NCBI RefSeq assembly: GCF_015864665.1
Contig: NZ_JADYWU010000001.1
Coordinates: 1,922,001-1,986,000 of the forward strand
Direction: 5' to 3'
Source of the DNA: Salinibacterium sp. SWN167
Lineage (GTDB): Bacteria > Actinomycetota > Actinomycetes > Actinomycetales > Microbacteriaceae
DNA: 64,000 nt
Shown here in pieces: positions 19,538 to 29,311 of this stretch; position 1 is the first letter of the stretch; the number at the start of each line of letters is the position of its first letter. The notes beneath the pieces were generated by a model. That model did not search any database. It saw nothing but the letters and a program-made list of their open reading frames with translations, and was not told where the DNA came from. The translations under genes and the position numbers were made by a program.

Positions 19538-20908
19538 CTAGAAAGCGCGAAGCTCCTCGGCTACCAAGAAAGCGAGTTCAAGCGACTGCATGTGGTTGAG
19601 TCGCGGGTCACACAGCGACTCGTAGCGAGTCGCGAGAGTAGCCTCATCGATCTGCTCTGAACCGCCCAGGCACTCCGTGACATCGTCACCAGTGAGCTCA
19701 ATGTGGATACCACCGGGGTAGGTTCCCGCGGCGCGGTGCGATTCGAAGAAGCCCTTGACCTCATCAACAACATCGTCGAAACGACGCGTCTTGTAGCCAG
19801 TGGGTGTGGTGAGCCCGTTGCCGTGCATCGGGTCGGTGATCCACAGCGGCGTCGCGTCCATCTCCTTGATGGCCTCAAGCAGCGGCGGGAGCGCGTCGCG
19901 AACCTTGCCAGCACCCATGCGGGTGATGAAGGTCAGACGGCCAGGCTCGCGCTCAGGGTCAAGCTTGTCGATGAGCTGCTTCATAGTCTCGGGCGTCGTA
20001 GTCGGACCGAGCTTGACGCCGATCGGGTTACGCAGTCGCGAGAAGTAGTCGATGTGAGCACCATCGAGGTCGCGCGTGCGCTCCCCGATCCACAAGAAGT
20101 GGGCGCTCGTGTTGTACGGCGTGCCGGTGCGCGAATCAATGCGCGTCATCGGACGCTCGTAGTCCATGAGCAGACCCTCGTGGCTCGAGTAGAACTCGGT
20201 ACGCTTGAGTTCGTCGAAGTCGGCTCCTGCTGCTTCCATGAAGCGCACTGCCTTGTCGATCTCTTTAGCAAGGCTCTCGTACTGGCGATTCGCCGGGTTG
20301 GCAGCGAAGCCCCTGTTCCACGAATGAACCTGGCGAAGGTCGGCGAAGCCACCCTGCGTGAACGCACGGATGAGATTCAGGGTCGAGGCTGCCGTGTGGT
20401 AGCCCTCAACCAGACGAGCAGGATCAGCAGTGCGGGACTCCGGCGTGAAGTCGTAACCATTGACGATGTCGCCGCGGTAGGCCGGCAGCGTGACGTCGCC
20501 GCGTGTCTCAGTGTCGCTCGACCGAGGCTTAGCGAACTGGCCAGCCATGCGGCCCATCTTCACGATCGGCTTCGACGCGCCGTACGTGAGCACAACAGCC
20601 ATCTGCAGGATTGTCTTGACACGATCGCTGATCTGCTGCGCAGTCGCGCCCGCAAAAGTCTCGGCACAGTCACCGCCCTGCAAGAGGAACGCTTCGCCCT
20701 GAGCCGCACGCGCGAGACGAGTGCGCAGACGATCTACTTCGCCCGCGAAAACCAGGGGCGGCAGCGACGCAATCTTGCTGGATGCTTCTCCAACGGCGTC
20801 GGCATCCGGCCACTGTGGCTGCTGTTTGATGGGGAGCGTGCGCCAGTTGTCTAGACCCGCAATCACGGCGGGATCAGCAAGTACGACTGGTTCTGACGGG
20901 TCGACCAC
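19538..20908 (-). CDS. aroG: 3-deoxy-7-phosphoheptulonate synthase, class II
   Basis: First enzyme of the shikimate pathway: phosphoenolpyruvate plus erythrose 4-phosphate gives DAHP. The 456 residues match the class II (plant/mycobacterial AroG) type. Motifs are WRTLPIKQQPQWPD, the metal-ligand Cys in LLQGGDCAETFAG, KMGRMAGQFAKPRS, YRGDIVNGY, THFITRMG-type substrate loops and DPMHGNG. GTG 20908 is preceded by AAGGA at 8 bases. In M. tuberculosis aroG (Rv2178c) lies next to pknL too. Confidence 0.96.
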   Translation of the reverse strand: MVDPSEPVVLADPAVIAGLDNWRTLPIKQQPQWPDADAVGEASSKIASLPPLVFAGEVDRLRTRLARAAQGEAFLLQGGDCAETFAGATAQQISDRVKTILQMAVVLTYGASKPIVKMGRMAGQFAKPRSSDTETRGDVTLPAYRGDIVNGYDFTPESRTADPARLVEGYHTAASTLNLIRAFTQGGFADLRQVHSWNRGFAANPANRQYESLAKEIDKAVRFMEAAGADFDELKRTEFYSSHEGLLMDYERPMTRIDSRTGTPYNTSAHFLWIGERTRDLDGAHIDYFSRLRNPIGVKLGPTTTPETMKQLIDKLDPEREPGRLTFITRMGAGKVRDALPPLLEAIKEMDATPLWITDPMHGNGLTTPTGYKTRRFDDVVDEVKGFFESHRAAGTYPGGIHIELTGDDVTECLGGSEQIDEATLATRYESLCDPRLNHMQSLELAFLVAEELRAF

Positions 20909-21048
20909 GAGGAGTTTCCTTCATACAATTACAGCGAAAATGAACGGGTTTGTGACCCACTATGAGCCTACCGGCACAAGTGGGTGCTGAGTGTCACCGT
21001 TACAGCACTGCTGCACGGCGAGACGCTTCGGTGAATAGCCCGCCGTTA

Positions 21049-21732
21049 CTAACGACGTGCGGCGCGGTCCTTCACCGAGGTGGCATAGACATCCACATAC
21101 TCCTGACCGCTGATGCGGTTGAGCTCGTACATGATCTCGTCAGTGATCGAGCGAAGGATGAACCGGTCACCCTCCATGCCCTCGAAACGGCTGAAGTCGA
21201 GCGGCTCACCGAACACGATTCCGATACGGCCCATGCGAGGAATCTTCGTGCCGATGGGCATGACCTTTTCAGTGTCGATCATTGCGACAGGAACAACGGG
21301 CACATGGCCTTCAAGAATCATGCGTGCGACTCCGGTACGGCCGCGATACATCTTGCCGTCGGGGCTGCGCGTTCCCTCGGGATAGATGCCGAGCACCTCT
21401 CCACGAGCCAAAACCGCTAGGCCGGTGTTGAGCGATGCCTCTGAAGCTTTGCCGCCGGAACGGTCAATCGGCAGCATCCCCGTGCCGTTGAAGAACGCCC
21501 GCGAGAGCCAGCCCTTAATGCCACGCCCAGTGAAATAGTCACTCTTGGCGAGAAAGAAGATGCGGCGGTCCATGATGAGTGGCAGGAACACCGAGTCGAT
21601 GAACGACAAGTGATTGCTCGCCAAGATGACGCCGCCCTTGCGAGGAACGTTCTCAAGACCGGAAACCCACGGACGGAAGACGGTCTTCAAGATGGGACCG
21701 GCAACCAGATTCTTCATAAACCAATAGAACAT
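21049..21732 (-). CDS. PlsC-type 1-acyl-sn-glycerol-3-phosphate acyltransferase
   Basis: Membrane-associated acyltransferase that makes phosphatidic acid from lysophosphatidic acid. The 227 residues have the catalytic HX4D motif in SNHLSFIDSVF (about 40-50), a FLAKSDYF block, and the glycerophosphate-binding EGTRSPDGKMYRGRTG (about 117-132). Only the N-terminus is hydrophobic enough to meet the membrane. It corresponds by position to Rv2182c. It is divergent from the acyl-CoA ligase gene, which could supply its activated acyl chains. The substrate is inferred from the family. Confidence 0.9.
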   Translation of the reverse strand: MFYWFMKNLVAGPILKTVFRPWVSGLENVPRKGGVILASNHLSFIDSVFLPLIMDRRIFFLAKSDYFTGRGIKGWLSRAFFNGTGMLPIDRSGGKASEASLNTGLAVLARGEVLGIYPEGTRSPDGKMYRGRTGVARMILEGHVPVVPVAMIDTEKVMPIGTKIPRMGRIGIVFGEPLDFSRFEGMEGDRFILRSITDEIMYELNRISGQEYVDVYATSVKDRAARR

Positions 21733-21832
21733 GGCACCTCAATTCCTCGTCGCGGGACTCCCCACTCTACCGTTTGCCGGAACGTACCCCACAAACGGGT
21801 GCAAATTTTCTCACGCGCCAATGCGCACGTGG

Positions 21833-21851
21833 TTAGGCGAGCCTGACCTCG
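21833..21851. promoter_or_regulatory. Iron-box-like sequence (DtxR/IdeR type) before the acyl-CoA ligase gene
   Basis: TTAGG, AGCCT and ACCT blocks occur at the spacing of the 19-base DtxR/IdeR consensus, and I count 14 of 19 positions matching. It lies 42 bases before the GTG and just upstream of a TAGAGT that could be the -10 element. The location fits repression of the ligase gene by an iron or manganese sensor. No such regulator gene lies in this window, so binding is inference. Confidence 0.4.
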
Positions 21852-21893
21852 CTAGAGTGGAGTAGACCACCTACCGGTGCCAAAGGAGTTGCC

Positions 21894-23717
21894 GTGAAAC
21901 AGTTTGATGTACCAGCCCTAGTTGAGGCTGACCCGGAAGCAAACGCTACCGATCTATTGATGGATCGCGTTGCGGCCACACCCAATAACGCGTTGTTCTC
22001 GCTCCCCACCGCCAATGGTGGCTGGAGCGATGTGACTTCGTCAGAATTTCTTACCCAAGTGAAAGCCCTCGCCAAGGGACTCGTCGCTGCTGGCATTGAG
22101 CCCGGCGACAAAATTGGCCTCATGTGCAAGACCCGCTATGAGTGGACGCTCATTGACTTCGCGACTTGGTTTGCGGGCGCAGTGCTCGTGCCAATTTACG
22201 AGACCAGCTCGCCCAGCCAGATTCTGTGGAACATCACGGACTCCGGCGCGACCGGGATGATCACAGAAACACCCGATCACTTCGCGCGCTTCGACGAGAT
22301 TCGCGCCGACGTGCCCGGCATCGCCAATCTGTGGCAGATCGATTTGGGAGACCTCGACAAACTCGCCAAGTCGGGCACCGACGTCACCGACGAAGAAATC
22401 GAACGTCGCCGTAATCTGGCCAAGGGCTCCGATCTCGCGACGCTCATCTACACCTCGGGAACCACCGGAAAGCCCAAGGGCTGCATCATCACTCACTCCA
22501 ACTTTGTTGAGCTGTGCCGCAACTCGCAAAAGGCGATCCCCGAGGTCGTCAACCCCGATTCGAGCACGCTGCTCTTCATTACGACAGCGCACATTTTCGC
22601 TCGTTTCATTTCGATCCTGTGCGTTCATGGCGGGGTGAAGGTCGGACACCAGCCTGACACCAAGATGCTCTTGCCATCGATGGCGTCATTCAAGCCGACG
22701 TTCCTCTTGGCTGTGCCACGGGTATTCGAGAAGGTCTACAACTCCTCGGAGCAGAAGGCTGAAGCTGGCGGCAAGGGCAAGATCTTCCGCAAGGCTGCCG
22801 ACGTTGCGATCGCACATTCGAAGGCTCTCGATGAAGGACACGTTCCGCTGGGACTCAAGATCCAGTTCGCCGTCTTCGACCGTCTCGTGCTCTCCAAGAT
22901 TCGGGCAGCACTCGGTGGTCGCGTGAAGTACGCGGTCTCCGGATCAGCTCCGCTCGGACTGCGTCTCGGTCACTTCTACCGCAGCCTCGGCCTCACGATC
23001 CTTGAGGGGTACGGCCTCACCGAGACAACCGCCCCCATCTCGGTCAACAAGCCGTCGAACTTCAAGATCGGCAAGGTCGGCCCGCCACTTCCTGGAGTAT
23101 CGGTGCGCATCGCCGACGACGGCGAAATCCAAGCCAAGGGCGTGTGCGTCTTCGACGGGTACTGGAACAACCAGGCTGCCACCGACGACGTTTTTGAAGA
23201 CGGTTGGTTCAAGACCGGAGATATCGGTCAGTTCGACGAAGATGGCTACCTCGAGATCACCGGTCGCAAGAAGGAAATCATTGTGACCGCCGGCGGCAAG
23301 AATGTTGCTCCCGCGGCACTCGAAGACCCCATCCGCGCTAACCCGATCATCGGCCAAGTAATCGTCGTAGGTGAACAGCGTCCGTTCATTTCGGCCCTCG
23401 TCACGCTCGATGAAGAAATGCTGCCCGTGTGGCTCGCCAACAACGGGCTCGACGCAACCTGGACACTAGAGCAGGCGGCGAAAAATCCTGCAGTACTCGC
23501 CGAAGTCCAGCGCGCGATTGACGTGGGAAACTCTCAAGTCTCCCGTGCCGAGTCAATCCGTAAGTTCCACATCCTCGATGCGGACCTCACCGAAGAGAGC
23601 GGTCACTTGACGCCCAAGATGAGCATCAAGCGCAATGTGATTCTGGCTGACTTTGCCGATGTAATCGACTCACTGTACTCAAACTCACCGGCGACAGAAG
23701 GTATCTCGCTGAAGTAA
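21894..23717 (+). CDS. Long-chain acyl-CoA synthetase (FadD15-like)
   Basis: ATP-dependent ligase that activates long-chain fatty acids to acyl-CoA through an acyl-adenylate. The 607 residues have the AMP-binding P-loop LIYTSGTTGKPKG (about 184-196), the YGLTETTAPI motif, the WFKTGDIGQFDEDGYLEITGR hinge region in its usual place and the KKEIIVTAGGKNVAP block. AAAGGAG lies before GTG 21894. Full length and the absence of a transporter domain point to a FadD15 (Rv2187)-type enzyme, consistent with synteny. Confidence 0.92.
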   Translation: MKQFDVPALVEADPEANATDLLMDRVAATPNNALFSLPTANGGWSDVTSSEFLTQVKALAKGLVAAGIEPGDKIGLMCKTRYEWTLIDFATWFAGAVLVPIYETSSPSQILWNITDSGATGMITETPDHFARFDEIRADVPGIANLWQIDLGDLDKLAKSGTDVTDEEIERRRNLAKGSDLATLIYTSGTTGKPKGCIITHSNFVELCRNSQKAIPEVVNPDSSTLLFITTAHIFARFISILCVHGGVKVGHQPDTKMLLPSMASFKPTFLLAVPRVFEKVYNSSEQKAEAGGKGKIFRKAADVAIAHSKALDEGHVPLGLKIQFAVFDRLVLSKIRAALGGRVKYAVSGSAPLGLRLGHFYRSLGLTILEGYGLTETTAPISVNKPSNFKIGKVGPPLPGVSVRIADDGEIQAKGVCVFDGYWNNQAATDDVFEDGWFKTGDIGQFDEDGYLEITGRKKEIIVTAGGKNVAPAALEDPIRANPIIGQVIVVGEQRPFISALVTLDEEMLPVWLANNGLDATWTLEQAAKNPAVLAEVQRAIDVGNSQVSRAESIRKFHILDADLTEESGHLTPKMSIKRNVILADFADVIDSLYSNSPATEGISLK

Positions 23718-23727
23718 CACTACAAAA

Positions 23728-23769
23728 GCTGAAGGCCCCGTCATACGCAAGTATGGCGGGGCCTTCAGC
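23728..23769. terminator. Strong terminator hairpin between the acyl-CoA ligase and def genes
   Basis: A 19-base-pair stem (GCTGAAGGCCCCGTCATAC with GTATGGCGGGGCCTTCAGC, one G-T type mismatch) closes a GCAA loop. A short T run follows on the minus strand, so it should stop def transcripts and probably also the converging ligase transcript. Confidence 0.8.
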
Positions 23770-23855
23770 GTGTGATCCCCCGCAGACGTTCGCTAACGGG
23801 CGCACTCAATCACACGCGATCTCTCGAAGCGAGAGGGGCGTGATGTGGCTGAGGT

Positions 23856-24347
23856 TTAGTACCAGGGCGCCTGACGGATCGCGCGCATCGCTTCGCGCTT
23901 AGCCTCAGGCTCGAGGCCCTCGATATACAAATGGCCATCGAGATGATCGGTCTCGTGCTGCAACGCCTGAGCCATGAGCCCTTCGCCGCTGAGCTCGACG
24001 GGCTCGCCCGCGAGGTCTACTCCTGTGACGCGGGCGAAAGGATAGCGACGGCGCAAGAAATAGAAGCCGGGCACAGACAAGCAGCCCTCGTCCACCAGTT
24101 CCGACTCCCCCGACACTTCCTCAAGCACCGGGTTGATGATGTAGCCGATATCGCCGTCAATGTTGTAGCTGAATGCGCGCAAGCCGACACCGATTTGGTT
24201 AGCGGCGAGGCCGGCGCGGCCAGGCAGCTTGACCGTCTCAATAAGGTCGTCGATGAGGGCAGCAGCACGGGGATCGCCTATGACAATGGGATCGCATGCT
24301 GAGCGAAGGACGGGATCGCCAAAAAGGCGAATCTCACGAACAGCCAT
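23856..24347 (-). CDS. def: Peptide deformylase
   Basis: Removes the N-formyl group from new proteins, using a divalent metal. The 163 residues hold the three deformylase motifs: GLAANQIG (motif 1), EGCLSVPG with the metal Cys (motif 2) and QHETDHLDG with the two metal His and the catalytic Glu (motif 3). The frame is open upstream, but ATG 24347 gives [15 protein letters not shown], the usual beginning. It starts 4 bases after the MinD-like gene and is probably translated with it. Confidence 0.95.
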   Translation of the reverse strand: MAVREIRLFGDPVLRSACDPIVIGDPRAAALIDDLIETVKLPGRAGLAANQIGVGLRAFSYNIDGDIGYIINPVLEEVSGESELVDEGCLSVPGFYFLRRRYPFARVTGVDLAGEPVELSGEGLMAQALQHETDHLDGHLYIEGLEPEAKREAMRAIRQAPWY

Positions 24348-24351
24348 AGTG

Positions 24352-25677
24352 TCAGTTAGCCCGAACTGCGGGAAGACCATCCATGACAACCGCCGCGAGT
24401 TCGCGAGCAGCAGCCTTGGTCAACCTGTTGAGGTCGCGGTAATGCACAACGGACCCCGTAGCCAGGCTGGGGTCGTAGGGCACGCGAACGATCTCACGCA
24501 CGCGCGACCTGAAATGAGCCTCGATCTCCTCAAGCTTCACCAAGTTGGTGCCCTGAGTGGCGGTGTTGATAGCCACGACAGCGTTCTTGACGAGATCTTC
24601 GTGCCCGTTGGATTCGAGCCACGTAAGAGTCTCTGATGCGAGACGCGCTTCGTCTACGCTGCCGCCGGAAACGATGACAATGGAGTCAGCTCGCTGCAGC
24701 GTTGCCCGCATAACCGAGTGAACAATTCCCGTGCCACAGTCAGTGATAGCGACCGAATAGAAACGCTCGGCCATGTCGGCGACAACGTTGTAGTCGTTTT
24801 CGTCGAACGCTTCTGACACATGCGGGTCAGTATCGGATGCCAAAACGTCGAGGCGAGTCTCGTCACGAGACACAACGGTTTGGAATTCGCTAAACGTGTG
24901 GAGCGACTCCGCACGCATCACGACATCGCGAACCGTTGCACGAGTTTGCTTGTCGATTCGCTCGGCAAGCGTTCCGCGGTCGGGGTTGGCATCGATCGCA
25001 ATAATGCGGTCCTCGCGGGTATCTGCCAAGGCCATCCCCAGAAGAGCTGTGATCGTGGTCTTGCCCACCCCACCCTTGCGCGTGAGAACAGGAACGAAAC
25101 GCGTTCCACCGACAAAAGTCTTGGTAACACGAGCCTCAAGAGCCTTGCGCTCTTTCACGCGGTACGAATCGCCGAGGTTCACGAGATGGAACGTCGCAGC
25201 GTAAACGAGTTCTTGGAAAAATCCCTCGGGCGCCGCGGTGCGGTTCTTCTTGCCAGGGTTGATGAGGCGCTCAGCCGTCAGCATCGTCGCCGTCTCTGGC
25301 GTCGTGGTGCGCACCTCGGTGCGCTGGCGACCGCGACGGGTCGTCGGACGGTCTGTTGGTGGCAGCTCCGGAATAACAGCCACTTCAGGCACGGACTCGG
25401 GCGGGATAGTCACAACCGACTCCGGCGCGAACGTGATTGTGGTGGTTGCCATGGATGCGACATCGACATGATGAGCGTTGACAGCAACATCGTCAATCGC
25501 TACGGCAGCTTCATGCTCAGGAGTCTCGCGAACAGCGACCGGCAGCGAGAGCGTGAAGGTCACGTTGTCGGTGTTCGGGGCCTGCTCGACCGTCGACTCC
25601 TTCGCATCGTGATCGGTCGACGTATCGTGCGCGTCGACGGACGGCTGCACATCAGGTTCATTGCGCTTCGTAGTCAC
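24352..25677 (-). CDS. MinD/ParA-like P-loop ATPase with a long disordered N-terminus
   Basis: The 441 residues have an acidic, low-complexity first half (about 1-140, rich in V, T, P, E, D) and a C-terminal SIMIBI ATPase. The deviant Walker A KGGVGKTT is at about 201-208, followed by [17 protein letters not shown] and VAITDCGTG. Layout resembles actinobacterial EspI-type and other MinD-like proteins whose targets are membrane or secretion complexes. GTG 25677 is chosen because GGAGGGG lies 9 bases upstream. Linkage with def is the only context. The function is unknown. Confidence 0.8.
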   Translation of the reverse strand: MTTKRNEPDVQPSVDAHDTSTDHDAKESTVEQAPNTDNVTFTLSLPVAVRETPEHEAAVAIDDVAVNAHHVDVASMATTTITFAPESVVTIPPESVPEVAVIPELPPTDRPTTRRGRQRTEVRTTTPETATMLTAERLINPGKKNRTAAPEGFFQELVYAATFHLVNLGDSYRVKERKALEARVTKTFVGGTRFVPVLTRKGGVGKTTITALLGMALADTREDRIIAIDANPDRGTLAERIDKQTRATVRDVVMRAESLHTFSEFQTVVSRDETRLDVLASDTDPHVSEAFDENDYNVVADMAERFYSVAITDCGTGIVHSVMRATLQRADSIVIVSGGSVDEARLASETLTWLESNGHEDLVKNAVVAINTATQGTNLVKLEEIEAHFRSRVREIVRVPYDPSLATGSVVHYRDLNRLTKAAARELAAVVMDGLPAVRAN

Positions 25678-25785
25678 GTATCGATCCCCTCCAGAAAGCA
25701 AACACACCACTTTACCGCGTTAACGAGCGAGACGTGACCGATGTGGTTACAACGATCACGTCCCTACCCTACAAACTTCTGCGGT

Positions 25786-28700
25786 TTAGCTGGGTTCTAT
25801 TTCCACAAGCAAGTCGCCGCCGTCTACCTGCTGCGTCTTCGGAATGGCCAATCGCTTGACCGTTCCGGCAACGGATGCCGTGATTGCGGCTTCCATCTTC
25901 ATCGCTTCGATCGAAGCTACAGCGTCGCCGACTGCAACAGTTGTGCCCTCTTCTACCTGCAGCGTGACAACACCGGAGAACGGCGCCGCTACGTGTCCAG
26001 GCTTCGACGGATCAGCCTTCTCAGCCGCAGTCGAATCGACCTTGATGCTCTGATCGCGAATGAACACCGGCCGCAACTGCCCGTTCAGGGTCGCCATGAC
26101 GGTGCGCATTCCCTTCTCGTCAGCCTCGCCGATCGCTTCGAGACCGACGAACAATTGCACGCCCTTCTCGATCTCAACGACGTGCTCGTGACCCTGCTGG
26201 ATGCCGTAGAGGTAATCCTTGCTATCGAGGGCCGACAAGTCTCCATAGGTTTCGCGAGCCGTCTCAAAGATCTGGGTGGGGCCAGCGAACAGCAACCGGT
26301 TGAGCGCTGAACGGCGCTCCTGCGGCTCACCGTCGAGAGCAGCCTGATCTTCAGCGCTGATTTCCTCAATGCCGATCTTGACGTTGCGCCCCTTCAGCAC
26401 CTTCGAGCGGAAGGGCTCCGGCCAGCCACCGGGCAGTTCGCCCAACTCACCAGCCATGAAGCCAATCACTGAATCGGGGATGTCGTACTTGTCGGGGTTC
26501 TCTTCGAAGTCGGCAGGGTCTGCGTGCGCTGCAGCAAGAGCTAGCGCCAGATCGCCAACGACCTTCGAGGACGGGGTGACCTTCGGCGGACGGCCGAGCA
26601 TCTTGTTTGCCGCAGCGTAAAGGTTCTCAATCGTCTCGAACTGGTCAGCGAGACCCAGCGCAATCGCCTGCTGGCGCAGGTTCGACAACTGTCCACCAGG
26701 GATTTCGTGGTGGTAGACCCGCCCCGTCGGACCGGGCAGGCCCGATTCGAATGGCGCGTAGGCGTGACGCACAGCTTCCCAGTACGGTTCGAGATCGGAG
26801 ACCGCGTCGAGCGAGATGCCCGTGTCGCGTTCGGTGTGGGCGAGAGCCGCAACCAAAGCCGACATGGATGGCTGACTTGTCGTTCCTGCCATGGGAGCGC
26901 TCGCGACATCCACTGCGTCCGCACCGGCACGGGAGGCCGCCAGCAGAGTAGCCAGCTGGCCGCCTGCCGTGTCGTGAGTGTGAACGTGCACCGGAGCATC
27001 GAAACGCTCACGTAGGGCCGTCACAAGCTTCTCAGCGGCTTCCGCACGCAATAGACCAGCCATGTCCTTGATCGCGAGCACATGGGCGCCGCTTTCCATG
27101 ATCTGATCGGCAAGCTTGAGGTAGTAGTCGAGCGTGTAGAGATCCTCATTCGGGTCAAGCAAGTCACCCGTGTAGCAGAGGGCAACTTCAGCAACGGCAG
27201 TGCCCGTGTTCAGCACAGCATCGATAGCCGGTCGCATCTGCGAAACATCGTTGAGCGCGTCAAAGATGCGGAAGATATCGACACCGGTATCAGCCGCCTC
27301 GCGCACGAAGGCATCCGTAACTTCGGTCGGATACGGCGTGTAGCCAACCGTGTTACGACCACGCAAGAGCATTTGAATCGCGATGTTCGGCAGGGCTTCG
27401 CGCATGGACGCGAGACGCTCCCACGGGTCTTCGGCTAGGAACCGCAGAGCAACGTCGTACGTTGCCCCGCCCCAGGCCTCGACCGAAAGCAACTCTGGCG
27501 TCATGCGAGCCACGTGCGGCATTACCGCGACAAGGTCGCGAGTGCGCACTCGAGTGGCAAGCAACGACTGATGGGCATCGCGGAAAGTTGTTTCGGTCAC
27601 GGCAAGGGACCTCTGCTGGCGCAGAGCCGAGGCGAACCCGGCCGGGCCGAGCTCCAACAAACGCTGACGCGACCCGGCCGGAGCTTCGGCCGAAAGATCG
27701 ATTGCAGGCAACTTCAATTGCGGGCTGATGATGCCAGCACCGTCGCCATTGGGTTGGTTGACGGTGACATCGGCCAGCCACGTGAGGATCTTTGTTCCGC
27801 GGTCCTTGGAACGATGCGAGTTGACGAGCCACGGGCGCTCATCAATGAACGCGGTGCTCAAATCTCCGGCAATAAACTCGGGGTCATCGAGCACTCCCTG
27901 AAGGAACGGGATGTTCGTCGTGACACCGCGAAGACGGAACTCAGCGAGTCCACGACGGGCGCGACGCACAGCGGACGCGAAGTCGCGGCCACGGCACGTC
28001 ATCTTCACGAGCATGGAGTCGAAGTGCGGGGAAATCTGCGAACCAGCAGAGACCGTTCCACCATCCAGACGGATGCCGGCGCCACCAGGTGAGCGGTACG
28101 TCGTGATCTTGCCTGTGTCGGGGCGGAAACCGCTAGCGGGATCTTCGGTCGTGATGCGGCACTGCAGAGCCGCTCCACGCAGCTTCAGTTCGTCTTGACG
28201 CAGGCCCAAATCTTCTAACGACTCACCAAAGGCAATTCGCATTTGAGATTGCACGAGGTCAACATCGGTGACTTCTTCTGTCACCGTGTGCTCGACCTGG
28301 ATACGCGGGTTCATCTCGATGAAGACGTGTTCGCCCTTACGCTCCCCCGCCGTGTCGAGCAGGAACTCGACCGTGCCGGCGTTGACGTAGTCAATCGACT
28401 TCGCAAAAGCGATCGCGTCGCGGTACATCGCTTGACGCGTGTCTTCGTCGAGGTTCGGGGCCGGTGCGATCTCGACAACCTTCTGGTGACGTCGCTGCAC
28501 CGAGCAGTCACGCTCGAACAAGTGGATGACGCCGCCATGGGCGTCGGCCAAGATTTGGACTTCGATGTGGCGAGGACGAACGACGGCCTGCTCAACAAAC
28601 ATCGTGGGATCACCGAACGCGCTGTCGGCTTCACGCATTGCCTCTTCTAGAGCACCGCGCAAATCTTCTTTTTTCTCGACGCGACGCATACCGCGCCCGC

Positions 28701-29190
28701 CACCACCGGCAACAGCCTTGGCGAAGACCGGGAAGCCGATCTCCTCGGCACCCGCAATGAGTTCCTCAAGATCCGTGCTGGCAGGAGTCGACTTGAGAAC
28801 GGGAACTCCCGCTGCGATCGCGTGCTCCTTTGCCGTCACCTTGTTTCCAGCCATTTCGAGCACCTTGGTGGGTGGGCCGATGAAAGCGATACCGGCATCC
28901 GCTGCAGCATGCGCGAGCTCAGGATTCTCAGAAAGGAAGCCATAGCCCGGGTAGATCGCGTCAGCGCCAGATTCTTTGGCGACACGGATAATCTCGGAAA
29001 CATCGAGATAGGCGCGGACAGGATGCCCCTCTTCACCAATCTGGTAAGCCTCATCAGCTTTCAGACGATGCACCGAATTTCGGTCTTCGTAAGGGAAAAC
29101 GGCCACAGTTCTTGCCCCGAGTTCGACAGCCGCACGCATTGCGCGGATAGCAATCTCACCTCGGTTGGCAACGAGAATCTTCTTAAACAT
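25786..29190 (-). CDS. pyc: Pyruvate carboxylase
   Basis: Biotin-dependent enzyme that carboxylates pyruvate to oxaloacetate to refill the TCA cycle. The 1134 residues contain, in order, biotin carboxylase (MFKKILVANRGEIAIR start; ATP-grasp KAVAGGGGRGMR and EMNPRIQVEHTVTEE), the carboxyltransferase domain (ETTFRDAHQSLLATRVRTRD, HTHDTAGGQLATLLA), the PC-specific domain and a C-terminal biotinyl domain with EAMKMEA. The biotinylated Lys is at about 1098. ATG 29190 has AGGAAGGA at 6 bases, and the open frame above it lacks such a site. It is divergent from a parA-like gene. Confidence 0.97.
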   Translation of the reverse strand: MFKKILVANRGEIAIRAMRAAVELGARTVAVFPYEDRNSVHRLKADEAYQIGEEGHPVRAYLDVSEIIRVAKESGADAIYPGYGFLSENPELAHAAADAGIAFIGPPTKVLEMAGNKVTAKEHAIAAGVPVLKSTPASTDLEELIAGAEEIGFPVFAKAVAGGGGRGMRRVEKKEDLRGALEEAMREADSAFGDPTMFVEQAVVRPRHIEVQILADAHGGVIHLFERDCSVQRRHQKVVEIAPAPNLDEDTRQAMYRDAIAFAKSIDYVNAGTVEFLLDTAGERKGEHVFIEMNPRIQVEHTVTEEVTDVDLVQSQMRIAFGESLEDLGLRQDELKLRGAALQCRITTEDPASGFRPDTGKITTYRSPGGAGIRLDGGTVSAGSQISPHFDSMLVKMTCRGRDFASAVRRARRGLAEFRLRGVTTNIPFLQGVLDDPEFIAGDLSTAFIDERPWLVNSHRSKDRGTKILTWLADVTVNQPNGDGAGIISPQLKLPAIDLSAEAPAGSRQRLLELGPAGFASALRQQRSLAVTETTFRDAHQSLLATRVRTRDLVAVMPHVARMTPELLSVEAWGGATYDVALRFLAEDPWERLASMREALPNIAIQMLLRGRNTVGYTPYPTEVTDAFVREAADTGVDIFRIFDALNDVSQMRPAIDAVLNTGTAVAEVALCYTGDLLDPNEDLYTLDYYLKLADQIMESGAHVLAIKDMAGLLRAEAAEKLVTALRERFDAPVHVHTHDTAGGQLATLLAASRAGADAVDVASAPMAGTTSQPSMSALVAALAHTERDTGISLDAVSDLEPYWEAVRHAYAPFESGLPGPTGRVYHHEIPGGQLSNLRQQAIALGLADQFETIENLYAAANKMLGRPPKVTPSSKVVGDLALALAAAHADPADFEENPDKYDIPDSVIGFMAGELGELPGGWPEPFRSKVLKGRNVKIGIEEISAEDQAALDGEPQERRSALNRLLFAGPTQIFETARETYGDLSALDSKDYLYGIQQGHEHVVEIEKGVQLFVGLEAIGEADEKGMRTVMATLNGQLRPVFIRDQSIKVDSTAAEKADPSKPGHVAAPFSGVVTLQVEEGTTVAVGDAVASIEAMKMEAAITASVAGTVKRLAIPKTQQVDGGDLLVEIEPS

Positions 29191-29311
29191 TCGGTCCTTC
29201 CTGACAAAAACCAAGCCTAGAGTGATTGAACTCTGGCAGTTTCCTCAAGGGTGCGCAAAAGTTGGCGGTGTTTTAGGTTTCTTAACAGTAGTGAAGGTAT
29301 CGTCGTTACTC

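Noticed and set aside
19703-20854. A 383-codon plus-strand frame opposite DAHP synthase
   Set aside because: Antisense shadow; the minus-strand frame has all class II DAHP synthase motifs.
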